64,000 nt of DNA from Allium sativum (lineage: Eukaryota > Streptophyta > Magnoliopsida > Asparagales > Amaryllidaceae), in the NCBI GenBank assembly GCA_030737875.1, contig CM060910.1, forward strand, positions 246,172,427 through 246,236,426, in the 5' to 3' direction. Below are positions 12,122 to 24,115 of the stretch, piece by piece. The position numbers and the translations under genes are program-made. Under the pieces are notes generated by a model. The model saw only the letters and a list, made by a program, of their open reading frames with translations, searched no databases and was not told where the DNA came from. The first letter of the stretch is position 1, and the number at the start of each line of letters is the position of its first letter.

Positions 12122-13363
12122 TGTAACGACCCAGAAAATCTGAATCAATTTAAAAATTTTAAATTGGATAAAATAATGGATAAATAATATTTAAAATAAG
12201 TATTTTAAATAATGGCGATGAAAACTGAGTTTGAATCGACATTTGAAAACGAACATAATTAATTATAATTATATATAGAATTGAAAATGGCGTGGTAGTT
12301 CGATAATTCGATTTCAAACTTCGATTGAATATATCGGGTGCAAAACAATCCGGATTTTAGTGAAACCAAAAACATTAGGATCTAATTGATGATATCTTTC
12401 TAACGAATCCGACCAATTGAAATTTGATAGCGGGAATCAAAAGATATGTCCAGTTGAAAATTCTGAATAGTCGCTATGGAACTCAGGCCCTTAAAAATGG
12501 ACATTTTGCATACGACCTCGGATATCGACGAAACCACTTTTGTTAGATCCGCAGTGTCAGGTTATTGCTAGGTTTCAAATTTCATAATTTTTCGAATCAA
12601 TATGTGAGCGTGACAAAGGAAAACGCGTTTGACCAGTTTCAGTTGATTTTAATCGACTGGAAATTGGCCATTTTTCAAACGGTCTCAGAATTCGACGAAA
12701 CTAGTTTTGTTAGGACCGTATCGTCAATACGAAGCTAGAAAATATTTTTCTGGAATTTTTAGTGTTAATACGTGACCCCGGTAATTTGAAAGGTACGTTT
12801 AAAATTCAATATAATGATTTAAATGAAAATTCAAAAGGAAACTGGCTGTAACGATCAAATCAGTTTGCGATACATATCCCATTGTGTTCGGAATGGGGGT
12901 TAAACGCTATGGACGACAGGCGGTGGGCCTCGTTTCGAGGTCGTATGTAAAAGTCAACCTATTTGCGAAATTAAATAATTAAATAAAAAAAATATATATA
13001 TTTTCCCTCCTATATCTCCTTCTTGCCCCCCCCCCCCGATTCAGTAAACATAAAAAAAAAGGGAAGAAAGCAGCAGCAGCCGCCAGCGCCACGACCGCCT
13101 CCACCAAGCTCCAGCCACCTCCGATCTTCTTCCCCCCCTCTTCCTTGCACTCGCTCCCTCCTCCTCCTTCAATCCGACACCCCCCCCCCGAAGCCGTTCG
13201 AGACCTCGAAGTCGCCTCCCGTTCGAAACCCTAGCCACCGCCTGCTCCGCCTCCTGCCGCGAGCCTGGCCGTCATCTCCCCCCCCCTTCTTCGCAGGAAG
13301 GTAAATTGTTTTATCTTATTTTATTTTCATTTTAAAATTCCGATTGAAAAAGATTTTAAAACA

Positions 13364-13620
13364 GAAATAAAAACTGATTTTAAAAGAAATAAAAACTGAT
13401 TTGTTTTAAGAAATAAAAACTGATTTGTTTTAAGAAATAAAAACTGATTTGTTTTAAGAAATAAAAACTGATTTGTTTTAAGAAATAAAAACTGATTTTA
13501 AAAGAAATAAAAACTGATTTGTTTTAGAAATAAAAACTGATTTGTTTTAAAAATAAAAACTGATTTGTCTTAAAAATAAAAACTGATTTGTTTTAAAAAT
13601 AAAAACTGATTTGTTTTAAA
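13364..13620 (+). repeat. 22-24 bp minisatellite, 11 copies
   Basis: Eleven occurrences of AAATAAAAACTGATTT followed by GTTTTAAG or a shorter variant, head to tail, inside the solo LTR. The unit length drifts between 22 and 24 bp through indels in the T/A runs. Confidence 0.9.
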
Positions 13621-13681
13621 GGTAAAAACTTTAAATAGGAAAAAGGTTTAATCTTTAAAGAGAAAAAGGATTTGAACTTTA

Positions 13682-13817
13682 CGAAGTAAAAATCATATTT
13701 TTATATATTGAAAGTCGAAGTAAAAATCATATTTTTATATATTGAAAGTCGAAGTAAAAATCATATTTTTATATGTTGAAAGTCGAAGTAAAAATCATAT
13801 TTTTATATATTAAATAG
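13682..13817 (+). repeat. 34-bp tandem repeat, 4 copies
   Basis: Units starting CGAAGTAAAAATCATATTTT at 13682, 13716, 13750 and 13784, nearly identical, inside the solo LTR directly downstream of the 24-bp array. Confidence 0.92.
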
Positions 13818-14392
13818 GATCGTAAAAATTCGATTTTTACCTATGTAGAGAATAAGACAACAAAGCGACAAAAGGCGAGATTGGCGAAGATTTCTCTAAG
13901 GAAGTGTCGTGAAGTTGGATAGCTATTGGTGAGATTTCTGATTTAAAAATATTTTATATGTGTGAAATGAAAGTGAATTGCTATCTATAAATATATATCT
14001 ATATATATATATACACGCCCCCTCGTCCACAAACCATGGACGATATTTATTGGTTGAAATTGTTGTGAAAATTGAATGATTGTTTGGGATTGTTTGTGAT
14101 TGATATTGGTTGATTGCGGTTGAAAAATACCCATTGGTGGTTGTGAAATATTTGGTTGAAACCACATAGGATTAGTTTGTGGAAATGAAATAAATATATA
14201 CATGCCGCCTGCGTGCGAACTAGATGCATGATCCCCATTGTCAAAAACCGCGAGGTTTTAAGGTAGAGCGAGGAGCCGTACTAGGGACGGTCCCGGTTTA
14301 ACTACCCTGCCGTTATGCTGCCGAAATTTTGAATAATATTTGTGTGTTTGAATTATTTTCATATGCTTAAACTATATTTATTCATTGTATAG

Positions 14393-15416
14393 AAAACATT
14401 CATGTGTTGAATTGATATTCATTCGTTGTTTAGAAATTCATGTGTTGAATGGTATTCATATTTTGAAATAAATTGTTCGATAATAAAAATCACATTTTTA
14501 TCTATATATAGAAACTATAGAAAACATTCATGTGTTGAATTGATATTCATTCGTTGATTAGAAATTCATGTGTTGAATGGTATTCATATTTTGAAATAAA
14601 TTGTTCGATAATAAAAATCACATTTTTATCTATATATAGAAACTATAGAAAACATTCATGTGTTGAATTGATATTCATTCGTTGATTAGAAATTCATGTG
14701 TTGAATGGTATTCATATTTTGAAATAAATTGTTCGATAATAAAAATCACATTTTGATCTATATATAGAAACTATAGAAAACATTCATGTGTTGAATTGAT
14801 ATTCATTCGTTGATTAGAAATTCATGTGTTGAATGGTATTCATATTTTGAAATAAATTGTTCGATAATAAAAATCACATTTTTATCTATATATAGAAACT
14901 ATAGAAAACATTCATGTGTTGAATTGATATTCATTCGTTGTTTAGAAATTCATGTGTTGAATGGTATTCATATTTTGAAATAAATTGTTCGATAATAAAA
15001 ATCACATTTTTATCTATATATAGAAACTATAGAAAACATTCATGTGTTGAATTGATATTCATTCGCTGATTAGAAATTCATGTGTTGAATGGTATTCATA
15101 TTTTGAAATAAATTGTTCGATAATAAAAATCACATTTTTATCTATATATAGAAACTATAGAAAACATTCATGTGTTGAATTGATATTCATTCGTTGATTA
15201 GAAATTCATGTGTTGAATGGTATTCATATTTTGAAATAAATTGTTCGATAATAAAAATCACATTTTTATCTATATATAGAAACTATAGAAAACATTCATG
15301 TGTTGAATTGATATTCATTCGTTGATTAGAAATTCATGTGTTGAATGGTATTCATATTTAGAAATAAATTTTTTGATAATAAAAATCACCTTTTATCGAC
15401 TATATGAACTATATAG
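14393..15416 (+). repeat. 128-bp tandem array, 8 copies
   Basis: Units beginning AAAACATTCATGTGTTGAAT start at 14393, 14521, 14649, 14777, 14905, 15033, 15161 and 15289, an exact 128-bp period. Inner units differ at only a few positions; the first and last are more diverged and a decayed ninth unit can be traced to about 15480. Each unit itself contains two related half-motifs around CATTCATGTGTTGAAT. Confined to the solo LTR. Confidence 0.95.
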
Positions 15417-15999
15417 AAAAATAGTGTTTTGAAATGAATCGTTTTACAATAAAAATCGCATTTTTATTGTATGCATAAATCGTTGAAATGTGAAGTGTTA
15501 AAAATAGCCACTTGTTCAAAATAAACATATATGAGATGAAATATTCATTAATTAGCTAATGAAATGATTTGCACCTATTTATGTAACATTAGAATGAATG
15601 GATTTTTTTAAACCAAATAGAAATCAAATATGAAGTCGAATAGAAATTGATAAATGATAAGAACTGTATATATATGTACATGCAATATTCATTGAACAGG
15701 TTATAGCAAAGGGGCTAGAGACGAGGAATAAAATTCTGTGCCCGACAAATAGGTACACATTTACTGATTTGTTTGGGTGATGATTTTGAGCCTGTTGGCT
15801 AGCCGCTTGGCTTTTTCTTTTTCTTTTTGAGATTAGAAGGACCGGGAAAGCTATTTGCGATTTCCCGATGCTCCCGGTGCAGGGGAGGTTATGGCGAAAT
15901 TTTCCAAAATTTTAAGGTGTTAGAAAAATATTTAAAGTGAAAACGATATGGAAATCATTGAATGAACTATATTTATATAAATATATAAATATAAATAAA

Positions 16000-16494
16000 A
16001 TTAAAACGAAACGAGGCCGTGTAGTTCGTATTTTGAAATCGTGATTTCAAACAACTAATGCGGGGAATCCGACCATTGAATTTTCCCGAAACCTCAACCG
16101 TCGGGTTCGCCTTGGAATAATCTTTCCAACGGCACCAACCTTGTAAAAATCCAACGGTTGGATTGTCTGGAATGTTTAATTCAAATCTGAAGAAAAACAG
16201 CGCCAGAGGCGATTATATTTATATATATATATAAATATAATTATATATTTAATCGAATAACGACGCTGCAGTTCGTATTTTGAAATCGAAATTTCAAACG
16301 ATTGTACCGGGAGATCCGACCGTCGGATTTTCCCGAAACTGGAACCGTTGGGTTCGTTTTGAAAAGACCTTTCTAATGATGTAAATTTTGTGAAGATCCA
16401 ACGGTTAGATTTTCAGATATGTGTAAATCAAATCTGAAGAAAAACATCGCCACGGCCGCCTTATGGCCCGAAGCGTCGTTTTGAATAAAATGGC
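16000..16494 (+). repeat. About 247-bp tandem duplication in the solo LTR
   Basis: Two diverged copies: GTTCGTATTTTGAAATCG at 16024 and 16271, both followed by a rule-like series (CCGACCATTG / CCGACCGTCG, TTTCCCGAAAC, TCCAACGGTT). A fainter relative lies near 12290-12480 in the same LTR, so this part probably grew by repeated duplication. Confidence 0.75.
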
Positions 16495-18364
16495 TATTTT
16501 AAAATAAATAAAAATAGCGATAAATAGTTATAAAATATCATAAGCGATATGGAATGGAAATAAACTGAATTTGCTTGATTTATGTGGCTTTTGATGGTTG
16601 AATGTGTTTGGTGTGAAAATTACATTTAAAAACAATATTGGTGTGGTCGAATAATTTAACCATTGAAATAAATCGATTTGAAATTCTAAATATACGTGAA
16701 TTATTTGAAAAGGCCGAGTTAATTCTCATTTCGAATAATTGACCGACGATTGAAATTCGAAGATGAAGACGGTGGTCGAAGACCGGAGATCTTCACCTCG
16801 TTTGGATGGTAACCGAGGTCCTAATTGGGAGGCATCCCGAAATATGGATAATGAGTGGTGATCGTCCAGACGTACGTGGTGATCGAAGGGTTTGCGAGGT
16901 ATTTAGTGCCTCCGGTTTCGTTCAGACCCAGAACGGACTTGTAAATGGACTGTGTGTCTGACATTGGATTTTATTCTATGTTGATTGATCTCTGTTAAAT
17001 ATACATCTGTTTGGCGGCGAAGAATTTATTCTTTTGCTTAACGCCCTTCTTTGAGACGCACGAGCTCAGAGGTTGTATATCGTCAGTCGCATGGCATGAA
17101 TTGCCTGTGTGGCATGCTAAGATGCAGTGATCAGGGCTTCTGTTGAAAAGCAAAGTCTTGTGGTGATGATCAAAGCACCGCCTGTGTGGCGTAGCTTTGT
17201 GTATAACGTGAATTCGTGAGCCTCACACCCCGGTATGAACCTAAAACGGGAGAGGACATCAGGGAGGGCCTGCGTTTCTTTCTAGCTAGGGTGGTGTCAG
17301 TGACCTACCAGCCCTGACATTTATATACTTTTCACCTATGTGGTTGTTGCTGTTGCGAGGCGCCTCGGTTTGATCGGACGATCCGGGTCCGATGGAGTCA
17401 TTCGTTGGCTCGTTTACACCCCAAAGGGTGGGGAAACGCAGTGTTCAGGAATTATAATCCACATCGGTGGACCGGCCCTGACGATCCAAAGGCTTGACTG
17501 AGTACTTGCCTGAGGGGCGGGCTAGAGCGTCTCGAATTCGGTAAGGACTATCTTTTGCCTTGGTTCATGACGGAAATCCAATTTCCAAATACGTGACGAT
17601 GCGGTTTCGATTGTATATATACATTTGGCGACATAGTGGCATGAGACGCTCATGTCGTCTATGATTGATAGTTATGATTTGAAATTGTTTTTCAAAACAT
17701 ATAAACACTAGCAATAATATCAAATTCCTTTGTTTTGTTCGTATCAAGCATATTTTGGCTGTTATAAGGTAAAAACTCTATCCTCCGGTTTGCGTTGCAT
17801 TGTGTGATGGGAACTGAGTCTTATAACGGCTTCATTTTTATAAAAAGCATAGCGATGTTTAAAAGAAAGATTTGTTTTTAAGCACTGGCAATCCAATGGA
17901 ATAAACCCGTTCCACGAAAGTGGCGTGGTCCTGTGATTAGCCAATTATATATGTGTTGAGTGGATTTCTCATACCAGTCCCATGACTGACTCGTAGTTTG
18001 TTTCACTTTCAAACTCGGGTGCCCCTTTTTTTCTACACGGGCAGCCTTATATTCAGGTTTAGCTGGTTCTTTCTGGATAGCTGGAGCTGAAGATGGATTC
18101 TATCATCTATTTCTTTTTATGCTGTTCAGCTCCTATTGTACATATTTTGTTTATTTCCGCTGTAGACATTTATGTATAGCTGAACTGTATTTGTACTAAG
18201 TAAGATCCTGTATACTGTGTAACTCTGATGATTACTTTTATCCAGTATATTTTGTTGTTCATTATCTGGTGTATTTATTTAATTCTGTTCTGCTATTATA
18301 TGTTTCTGTGTTATATTCCAAAGATAACCTTGTTTCCGTGAGAACGGGAATTCGGGTCGTCTCA

Positions 18365-18551
18365 CCCGACGCCAGCCGTTGGAAATTGACATAAACTGTT
18401 CCACGCCGTCAGAAATATAAACGACAGACCATGCCAGAAGCCGTTGGAAATTTTGATTCTCGACGCCTCTGAAAGCGACGGCTTTTTCTGACGGTTACCG
18501 ACTGCCGCCGACGGTTTTCTACCGTCAGAAATAACCTGTTTTCTTGTAGTG
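18365..18551 (+). mobile_element. CACTA-B, right end with subterminal repeats and 3' terminus
   Basis: Starts with the second copy of the LTR target duplication (CCCGA, 18365-18369) and continues the CCGACGGC / GCCGTTGGAAAT / CCGTCAGAAATA repeats seen at 12010-12121. It ends TTTTCTTGTAGTG at 18551, giving CACTACAAGAAAA on the other strand, a typical CACTA terminus. Confidence 0.82.
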
Positions 18552-18654
18552 TGGGGGGTCAATTTAGGGTTCGGGAGCTATTTGTTTCATTTGGTGAAAA
18601 GTTGAATGAATAAAGAAGTGAGGAGAAAGAGAGCTAGTGCTCTCTGTATATACC

Positions 18655-19690
18655 GTTAGTGCAGTATTCGAGATAACGCGAACTGGCGCTATCTCAAATA
18701 GCACCAATTGATTTAAAAAAAAACAATTTTTTAATGTCTTTATTCAAGGTAGCACCAGTTTTCATAATCTCGAATAACGCCCACTTTAATTATTTTGAAA
18801 ACATATCAGCAGTGGCATTATTTAGTGTTGTCAATGGGTCAGGTAGGGCCGGGTTCGGGTCAGGTCAAGTCGTATTGGGGTTGAGTTTGGGTCGGGTCAG
18901 CTTAACCCGTATATTAAACGGGTCGGTTTGACCCATTTATAATCATGCAGGTTTCGGGTTGGATTCGTGTAACCCGTTAAGAAAAATATTTGTATAAAAA
19001 GATGTGAATGAACATGAAAGCATGAAAGAAGTGTATTGTCGTCATTACTTATTGCAAGCTAAGATGAGAATAAAAATGTAAAAAGTTGTTAATGTGGGAA
19101 TAAACATGAAAACATGAAAAATTGTTAAGTGTTAGTGTGTATGAATAATTGAATAATGACAACATCCTTTATTTTCAAGCTAAGGGTAGCAGCGACTTGG
19201 TGTAAAGTATAAACTAGGGTAATCCATAATAGTGTTTGTACGCAGAACTCAAAAAAGTAGTAAACAAAATTAACAATATTAAGTCTAACAGGCTCAGCCA
19301 GGTCCATATATGCATAATTGCATATTCCATATGATGTATAAAATATATTTTATATTAAATGGGTCATAGCAGGTCAAAAACGGGTTCACGGATCAACCCA
19401 CAACCCACCGTTTATTAAACGGGTTAGAGTGGTTTGACCCAAAATTGACTGGACCCATTTGTAAATGGGTCGGGTCGGGTTTTTATCGTGTGGGTTACGA
19501 GTCATGTTTTGGGTCGTGTAGGAAATTGATGGCCCTAACATTATTTGAGATAGCACAAACTTGCGCTATCTCGAATAACGCCTACTTGATTTCATCTATA
19601 TTGGTATGGGCGCTATTTGAGATTGCGCCAGTTTGCGCAATCTTAGATTGCGTCAATACTAAATAACCGTTTGTGTCTACGTGGCCAATA
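18655..19690. repeat. Foldback-like repeat of GCGCTATCTC motifs, split by a hAT element
   Basis: The left arm 18669-18705 (ATAACGCGAACTGGCGCTAT...) is the near reverse complement of the right arm at about 19609-19645, and inner copies lie at 18752-18787 and 19547-19585. The motif GCGCTATCTCRAATA alternates in orientation. The hAT element at 18824-19538 sits in the middle; without it the structure would be about 320 bp. Superfamily not assigned. Confidence 0.6.
18824..19538. mobile_element. 715-bp non-autonomous hAT-type element with 8-bp TSD
   Basis: Flanked by a perfect 8-bp direct repeat CATTATTT (18816-18823 and 19539-19546), the target-site length of hAT elements. Ends are AGTGTTGTCAATGGGTC and the reverse complement of TTGATGGCCCTAA, imperfect terminal inverted repeats of the (C/T)AGGG...TGTCAA kind. 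Both halves carry many GGGTCGGGT / GACCCGTTTA repeats. No coding capacity. Confidence 0.75.
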
Positions 19691-20682
19691 AGTTTTAAAA
19701 CTAGACTAAAACCGTGATTCATTTTTAAAAGGTGTCCAAATCGGAAAAAAAATCTTAAATTAATTGTTTTGATGGAAGAATTAAATATATTATTTATTTG
19801 TCTTGGTTATTGTCTTTAAAATTATTTAAAATCAATTTTACTGCTTGAATTTTCCACTGGCTGGGAGATAAAAATACGTAGGCCCGCTGAATTCCTTCAA
19901 TTTCACTTGAATGCTTGTCTCTCTCTCTCTCTCTTTTCTGATCAAATTTGCAGCTCTTGCGTGGTTATTCAAAGCGCGATTCATTTAAAATATTTAACCA
20001 CGTAATTAAAAGCCAAACCGATCAAGTAAATGTGCTTTGGTGTTGTACACTTTGTATTCGTTCAAAAAAGGAAGGTCAGAAATGTCAAAATTTTCCCATA
20101 CTGGTCATCTGATTCACTCCTGCTAAACAAGGTTTGTCTTCATCAATTAATTGTATGTAATTTGTTATGTTTGATTCGATTTGCGCTCTCATTTTTGTTT
20201 GATTATCTCGCTTTGAGTATTACTTTTATTCGCCATTGAAATGACTGCTTATTTTTTTTAATCATACGGGTTTATTATGATTTTCGGGAATCTTACTTTT
20301 TGAGTTGGGGAAGTATAAGATTATAATCCTAGAATAGGTATGATTTTGTTGTGAATTGGCGTCACACTGATTTGTTTGGTTTAACCTTTATCCGTAGTGG
20401 GTAATTTACTGATGATTGGTGAATAAATAATTTCTTCTACTTTGCTCCATACTAATTGGATTGTTTAATATTATTTTTTGGGTTATTGGCAGCATACCTT
20501 GTTAATTTGTTCATGTTTGTTGGTTTTTTGGTATATCAATAGTGTTTTTTGATTTCAGCATCATGATGTCAGCTGATAATCAATAATTTGTTAGCCTAAC
20601 TGTACTTTGCATTCAATTGTTCTTTTGCATGAATCTGTTTCTGTTTGATTGATTAATTGCAATAATTTTATATAGTATCCGT
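19691..20682. other. Unassigned unique-looking DNA with a (CT)n tract
   Basis: About 990 bases without a recognisable gene or element. A (CT)n microsatellite lies at 19917-19935. The following 200 bases, with an AAACAAG/GTTTGT junction near 20130, could be a 5' leader exon and splice donor, but no coding partner can be tied to it. AT-rich otherwise. Confidence 0.5.
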
Positions 20683-20772
20683 CAGGGGCGGATCCAAAGG
20701 GGCTAGCGGGGTCACTAGACCCCACTACATTTTTTATACTTTATTTTTATCAGTGCTTTTATGCCATTTCTC

Positions 20773-21328
20773 TAGGGGTGTGCGCTGTTCGGTGCGGTTC
20801 GGAGCTCAAACTGTTTCCACACCGCATCAAATGGTTAATCAAAAATACAAAAGATTATACTAACCATTAAAACGGTTCGGTTTTGGTTTGGTTTCGATGT
20901 AATATGGTCCGATTTTGGTTCGGTTCGATTTGAACCCGCATTAAATATAAAACAAGAGAATTAGTTCCATCAGCAATCAATTTATGATTGCATGAGGTTG
21001 TGTCACTTAAAGGTTAAGACATATAGTGTTATCTTGAATTGATATAACTACAACATACGCTGAAAATATAATATATATATGGTTAAAATAAAAAGTTAGA
21101 TAGGATTTAGTTAATTTTTTATCGTAACATTATCGGTGTAGCTATGCAGTATGGTTTGATTTAATATGGCTTGGTAACATTTCAAACCGCAACCGAACCA
21201 TATCATTGCGGGTCGGCTCGGTATGGGTTGTTAGCTTTAGAGAGAGAATCTGGTGTGGTTTTCAGCACAGTTTATGCGGTTAGGTCTGGGCAGTTTCTGC
21301 ATTGCGGTGCGGTTTATACCCACCCCTA
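20773..21328. mobile_element. 556-bp hAT-like MITE
   Basis: Starts TAGGGGTGTGC and ends CCACCCCTA, so the termini are inverted TAGGGGTG. It is flanked by CATTTCTC (20765-20772) and CTTTTCTC (21329-21336), 7 of 8 matching. Internal sequence repeats GGTGCGGTTCGG-type words near both ends. No coding capacity. Confidence 0.68.
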
Positions 21329-21592
21329 CTTTTCTCCTTCACTTTCGGTTACTTTCTGTTGTTGCTTTTCTCGTTTCTCTCTCTCCGTTAATTTTTACTT
21401 CTTCTTCTTCGGTAATTTTTGCTTCTCCGTTAATTTTTACTTCTTCTGCTTTGGTAATTTTCTAATACGTAAGAATAAAGTATGACAATTTTTGTCCTCG
21501 TGTTTGGTTCAGTGTTTTCTGTGTTGTGTGGTAGGAGGATTATTAGATTAGAAGGAGTTTGTTCATACTTTTTTAAGGTAAGTGAACATAAC

Positions 21593-23974
21593 TGTTAACC
21601 CGTTGTTAAAACACGGTTCAAAATTGTGAAGTACGTACAGAAGTTGATACGCGGCTTCATTTATTCTGTGATTTCATTTAGCACGCGCTCCATTTAGCTC
21701 GCGCCTTCAGTTGGGTCGCATTCCAAAGCTTTAACTCGTCCGCTACTTGGGTCGTGTGGCATGCTTTAGACCGTTATCAAGTGGTCCATTAGCTCGTTCC
21801 AAAATAGAAGCCTAGCCTGCCAAAGACTCTAGCTCGCGCGCACTCTTTAGTCCACAACTTTTGGATCGCTAACACGCAATTGGCTAGAGCCTTTAGTTGA
21901 GTCGCATTCTAGAGCTTTAGCTCATCCGTTATTTGGGTCATGTCCTTTAGCTCGTGAGATTCAGGTCGTATGCACCAGCAAGGCGGACCACCCACACTTC
22001 GTTAGCTCGTGACCATCATGTTTAGGTCGTTCTGCATCCTCTTTAGGCCGTTGACATGAATCTCCAGCAAGGTCAGATCATCAGCATGACGTCAGAATAA
22101 TGAGTTAAGTTGCATGTCGTTCTCACGGCCCAAAGGAAGCTCATTACGATCTAAAAGCAAGGCGAAACTTCAACGTGCTTAAAGCTTTTTCATGTGATCA
22201 AGCATACGTGGAAGATAAGGAACGGTTTGGGCATTATATTGATATGTGAAACATATCAAGCTTTTCACATCTCTAGGGTCGCTCAGCATATATCCGAGTC
22301 GTTACCACGTCATCAAGATTTGAGTCGTTGGCAACATAACATCACTTTGTTCTGGATAATTTAGGACTTTGAGTCCATTCAAGTTTTTTAGAACGTCCAC
22401 AGTATGTTGTAGTCATTTGGGTTCAAAGTGCATGACATGTCAGCAAGGTTCACGTTGAGTTCAGCAGGCCATGAAATGAGTGCATACTTAAATGTTGAAG
22501 TCATGCGTAAGCCACATTCAAGCAGTCTGTAGGTTGGTTCATCTTGATATGCATGACAGGCTGATAAGCATAAGAGTTTTGGGCATTTTCGGTTAACACG
22601 TAATGCACCTCAGCATGCCACGTGGCATTATTTTTAATGACATTGGTTTTCCTTAGCTCGTGAAGACCATCCAGCTTGTAGTTGTGAACCATGATACCAA
22701 TAACATTTTAGGTCGTCAAATATAGAAGGTATCAACAACCTGTTCATTGAAGAAACCACATGTACGGATATGATGTTAGTTCGTGAGAACATGATAATAG
22801 CATAAAGTTGTGACCAACATTGTGTTTGGCCGGCATATTTCCTTTAACCCGCAAGTGCCAAACAGTGGAACTCTTTAACATGTTCTCTGTATCAAACATT
22901 TTGGACCGCAACATGTTTTTTAGTTTGCAAAAGAGGCTTTAACAAGTGGAGGGGTGTTTGGATCGTGATGTTTATAAGGTTACCTTTTATCCCACAGATC
23001 TCTCTTTTAACCCGCGAGATCTTTGGCTCGTTCCAAATGACAATCTTTTAGGTCGTTCAAGACTAGAACCATGTATAGCTGTACACATTTTAGCACGCAC
23101 CAATGATTAATGCTTTAAACCATGAATGTTGATCCCTCACATGATTTTTAGTCCGCAATTTCCTTTTTGGGTTGCCTCACCTTTGTGTTAAAACATTAGG
23201 ATGTTGTCTTCGTTTAGATCGTTCCTTATCTTAGGTCATTTGCAACTTAAAGGTACCGAACGACCTAGAGCACCGTATGTGTAATTACAGGTTTGCCACT
23301 CACCCTAAGCTTCAACTATAAATACCCCTCATATTTCACATGAAAAGTGGGGAATTCATTCCTATAAGGAGGTGCCGCCAAATTCCAAGCTCCATTCTAA
23401 CTTCATTAATGGCTTCCATGGATCATGCAACTCTTCTCTAACTTCATGCGGATCAAATTCATTCCTATGATCATTGAAGCTATCTCCAATTGGATTAAAG
23501 CTCTTTGAATCTTATTGATACTACATAAGAAAGCTCTCCAACATCATTACAACCAATCTAAAATCTTCTCCAACTCTCAAAACTTGGATCTAAGAACCAA
23601 ATTCTACCAAATTATGGAAAAACACAAGAAAGCATGAGTGGTCAAGGATTAATACATCTACCATTGCAAAGCACGTGTTCTCTTCCATCCATTTGCTGAA
23701 TTCAGATGAATTAGATCATAAAAAGAGTGAAAAGAGAGGAGAATGAGAAGTAAATGTAAAGAGGAATTCGTGAATGTTGTAAGCAATATATCGTAATGAG
23801 AATTGATTGAGAAGTGGACGTAGATTCGTTTAGAATCGAACCACTATAAAAACTCCTTTGTCTACATTTTGTGCATTTTATTTTGTAATAACGTGGTTCC
23901 ACATTTTAGTCTTACCAAATCGGTGAAGTGCATCATTTGCACTTTGGTGTTCAAGTCGAATTTCGATTTCAACA
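21593..23974 (+). repeat. Tat-C 5' LTR
   Basis: 2382 bases. The first 1.6 kb is packed with TTTAG-N-YCG-like words (TTTAGCTCG, TTTAGGTCG, TTTAGTCCG, TTTAACCCG). A TATA box lies at 23317-23324; the downstream part is a pyrimidine-rich leader with CATTCCTA and CTTCTCCAA repeats. It matches 27450-29853 throughout with scattered substitutions, many at CG. Confidence 0.88.
23317..23324 (+). promoter_or_regulatory. TATA box of Tat-C 5' LTR
   Basis: TATAAATA in the context CAACTATAAATACCCCTC. In the sister 3' LTR the same place (29190-29197) reads TATAAGTA, so that copy is weakened. Confidence 0.65.
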
Positions 23975-23976
23975 TT

Positions 23977-23995
23977 CAGCGCCCACCATGGGGCC
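23977..23995 (+). promoter_or_regulatory. Primer-binding-site position of Tat-C
   Basis: CAGCGCCCACCATGGGGCC starts two bases after the LTR end. Tat-F has TGGCGCCCACCATGGGGCC at the same place, so the Tat-C copy has lost the TGG that would pair with the tRNA CCA end. I cannot name the tRNA. Confidence 0.55.
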
Positions 23996-24115
23996 ACGTT
24001 CGCATCTCATACCTCCTCTCACACTCTCACAAAGTTGAACACCTTGCCATTAAAGTTCTAAACCGCATCCTTCTCTGAAATTATAGGTAAATTTAAGAAG
24101 ACCGCTATCAAAACC

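Larger units (their letters stand above)
12122..18364 (+). mobile_element. 6.2 kb solo LTR, Gypsy chromovirus (Tekay/Del-like) type
   Basis: Starts TGTAACGACCCAG and ends GGGTCGTCTCA, so it has TG...CA ends, flanked by a perfect 5-bp target duplication CCCGA (12117-12121 and 18365-18369). No gag, pol, PBS or second LTR copy is seen in its 6243 bases, which points to a solo LTR left by LTR-LTR recombination. The TGTAACGACCC start is shared with element D and is typical of plant chromoviruses with long LTRs. It holds a C/T-rich leader-like block with a 12-C run (13026-13310), four tandem arrays and a more complex U3/R-like right part (16740-17560). An alternative is a large non-autonomous element, but internal direct repeats of LTR size are absent. 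Confidence 0.78.

Noticed and set aside
13023..13304. Proline/serine-rich open frame, and its minus-strand shadow
   Set aside because: Low-complexity C/T-rich leader inside the solo LTR starting in a 12-C run; composition alone keeps the frame open.
14393..15416. Regular repeat array that could be taken for a CRISPR or a centromeric satellite
   Set aside because: Units are 128 bp head to tail with no unique spacers, in a plant context, and confined within the boundaries of one LTR.
20030..20239. 69-codon frame after the (CT)n tract
   Set aside because: Hydrophobic AT-rich frame of chance length; no homology seen and no start context. Left as possible untranslated leader only.
21171..21485. 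104-codon frame rich in Phe/Ser
   Set aside because: Spans the end of the hAT-like MITE and a pyrimidine-rich tract; no domain and the repeat boundary cuts it.
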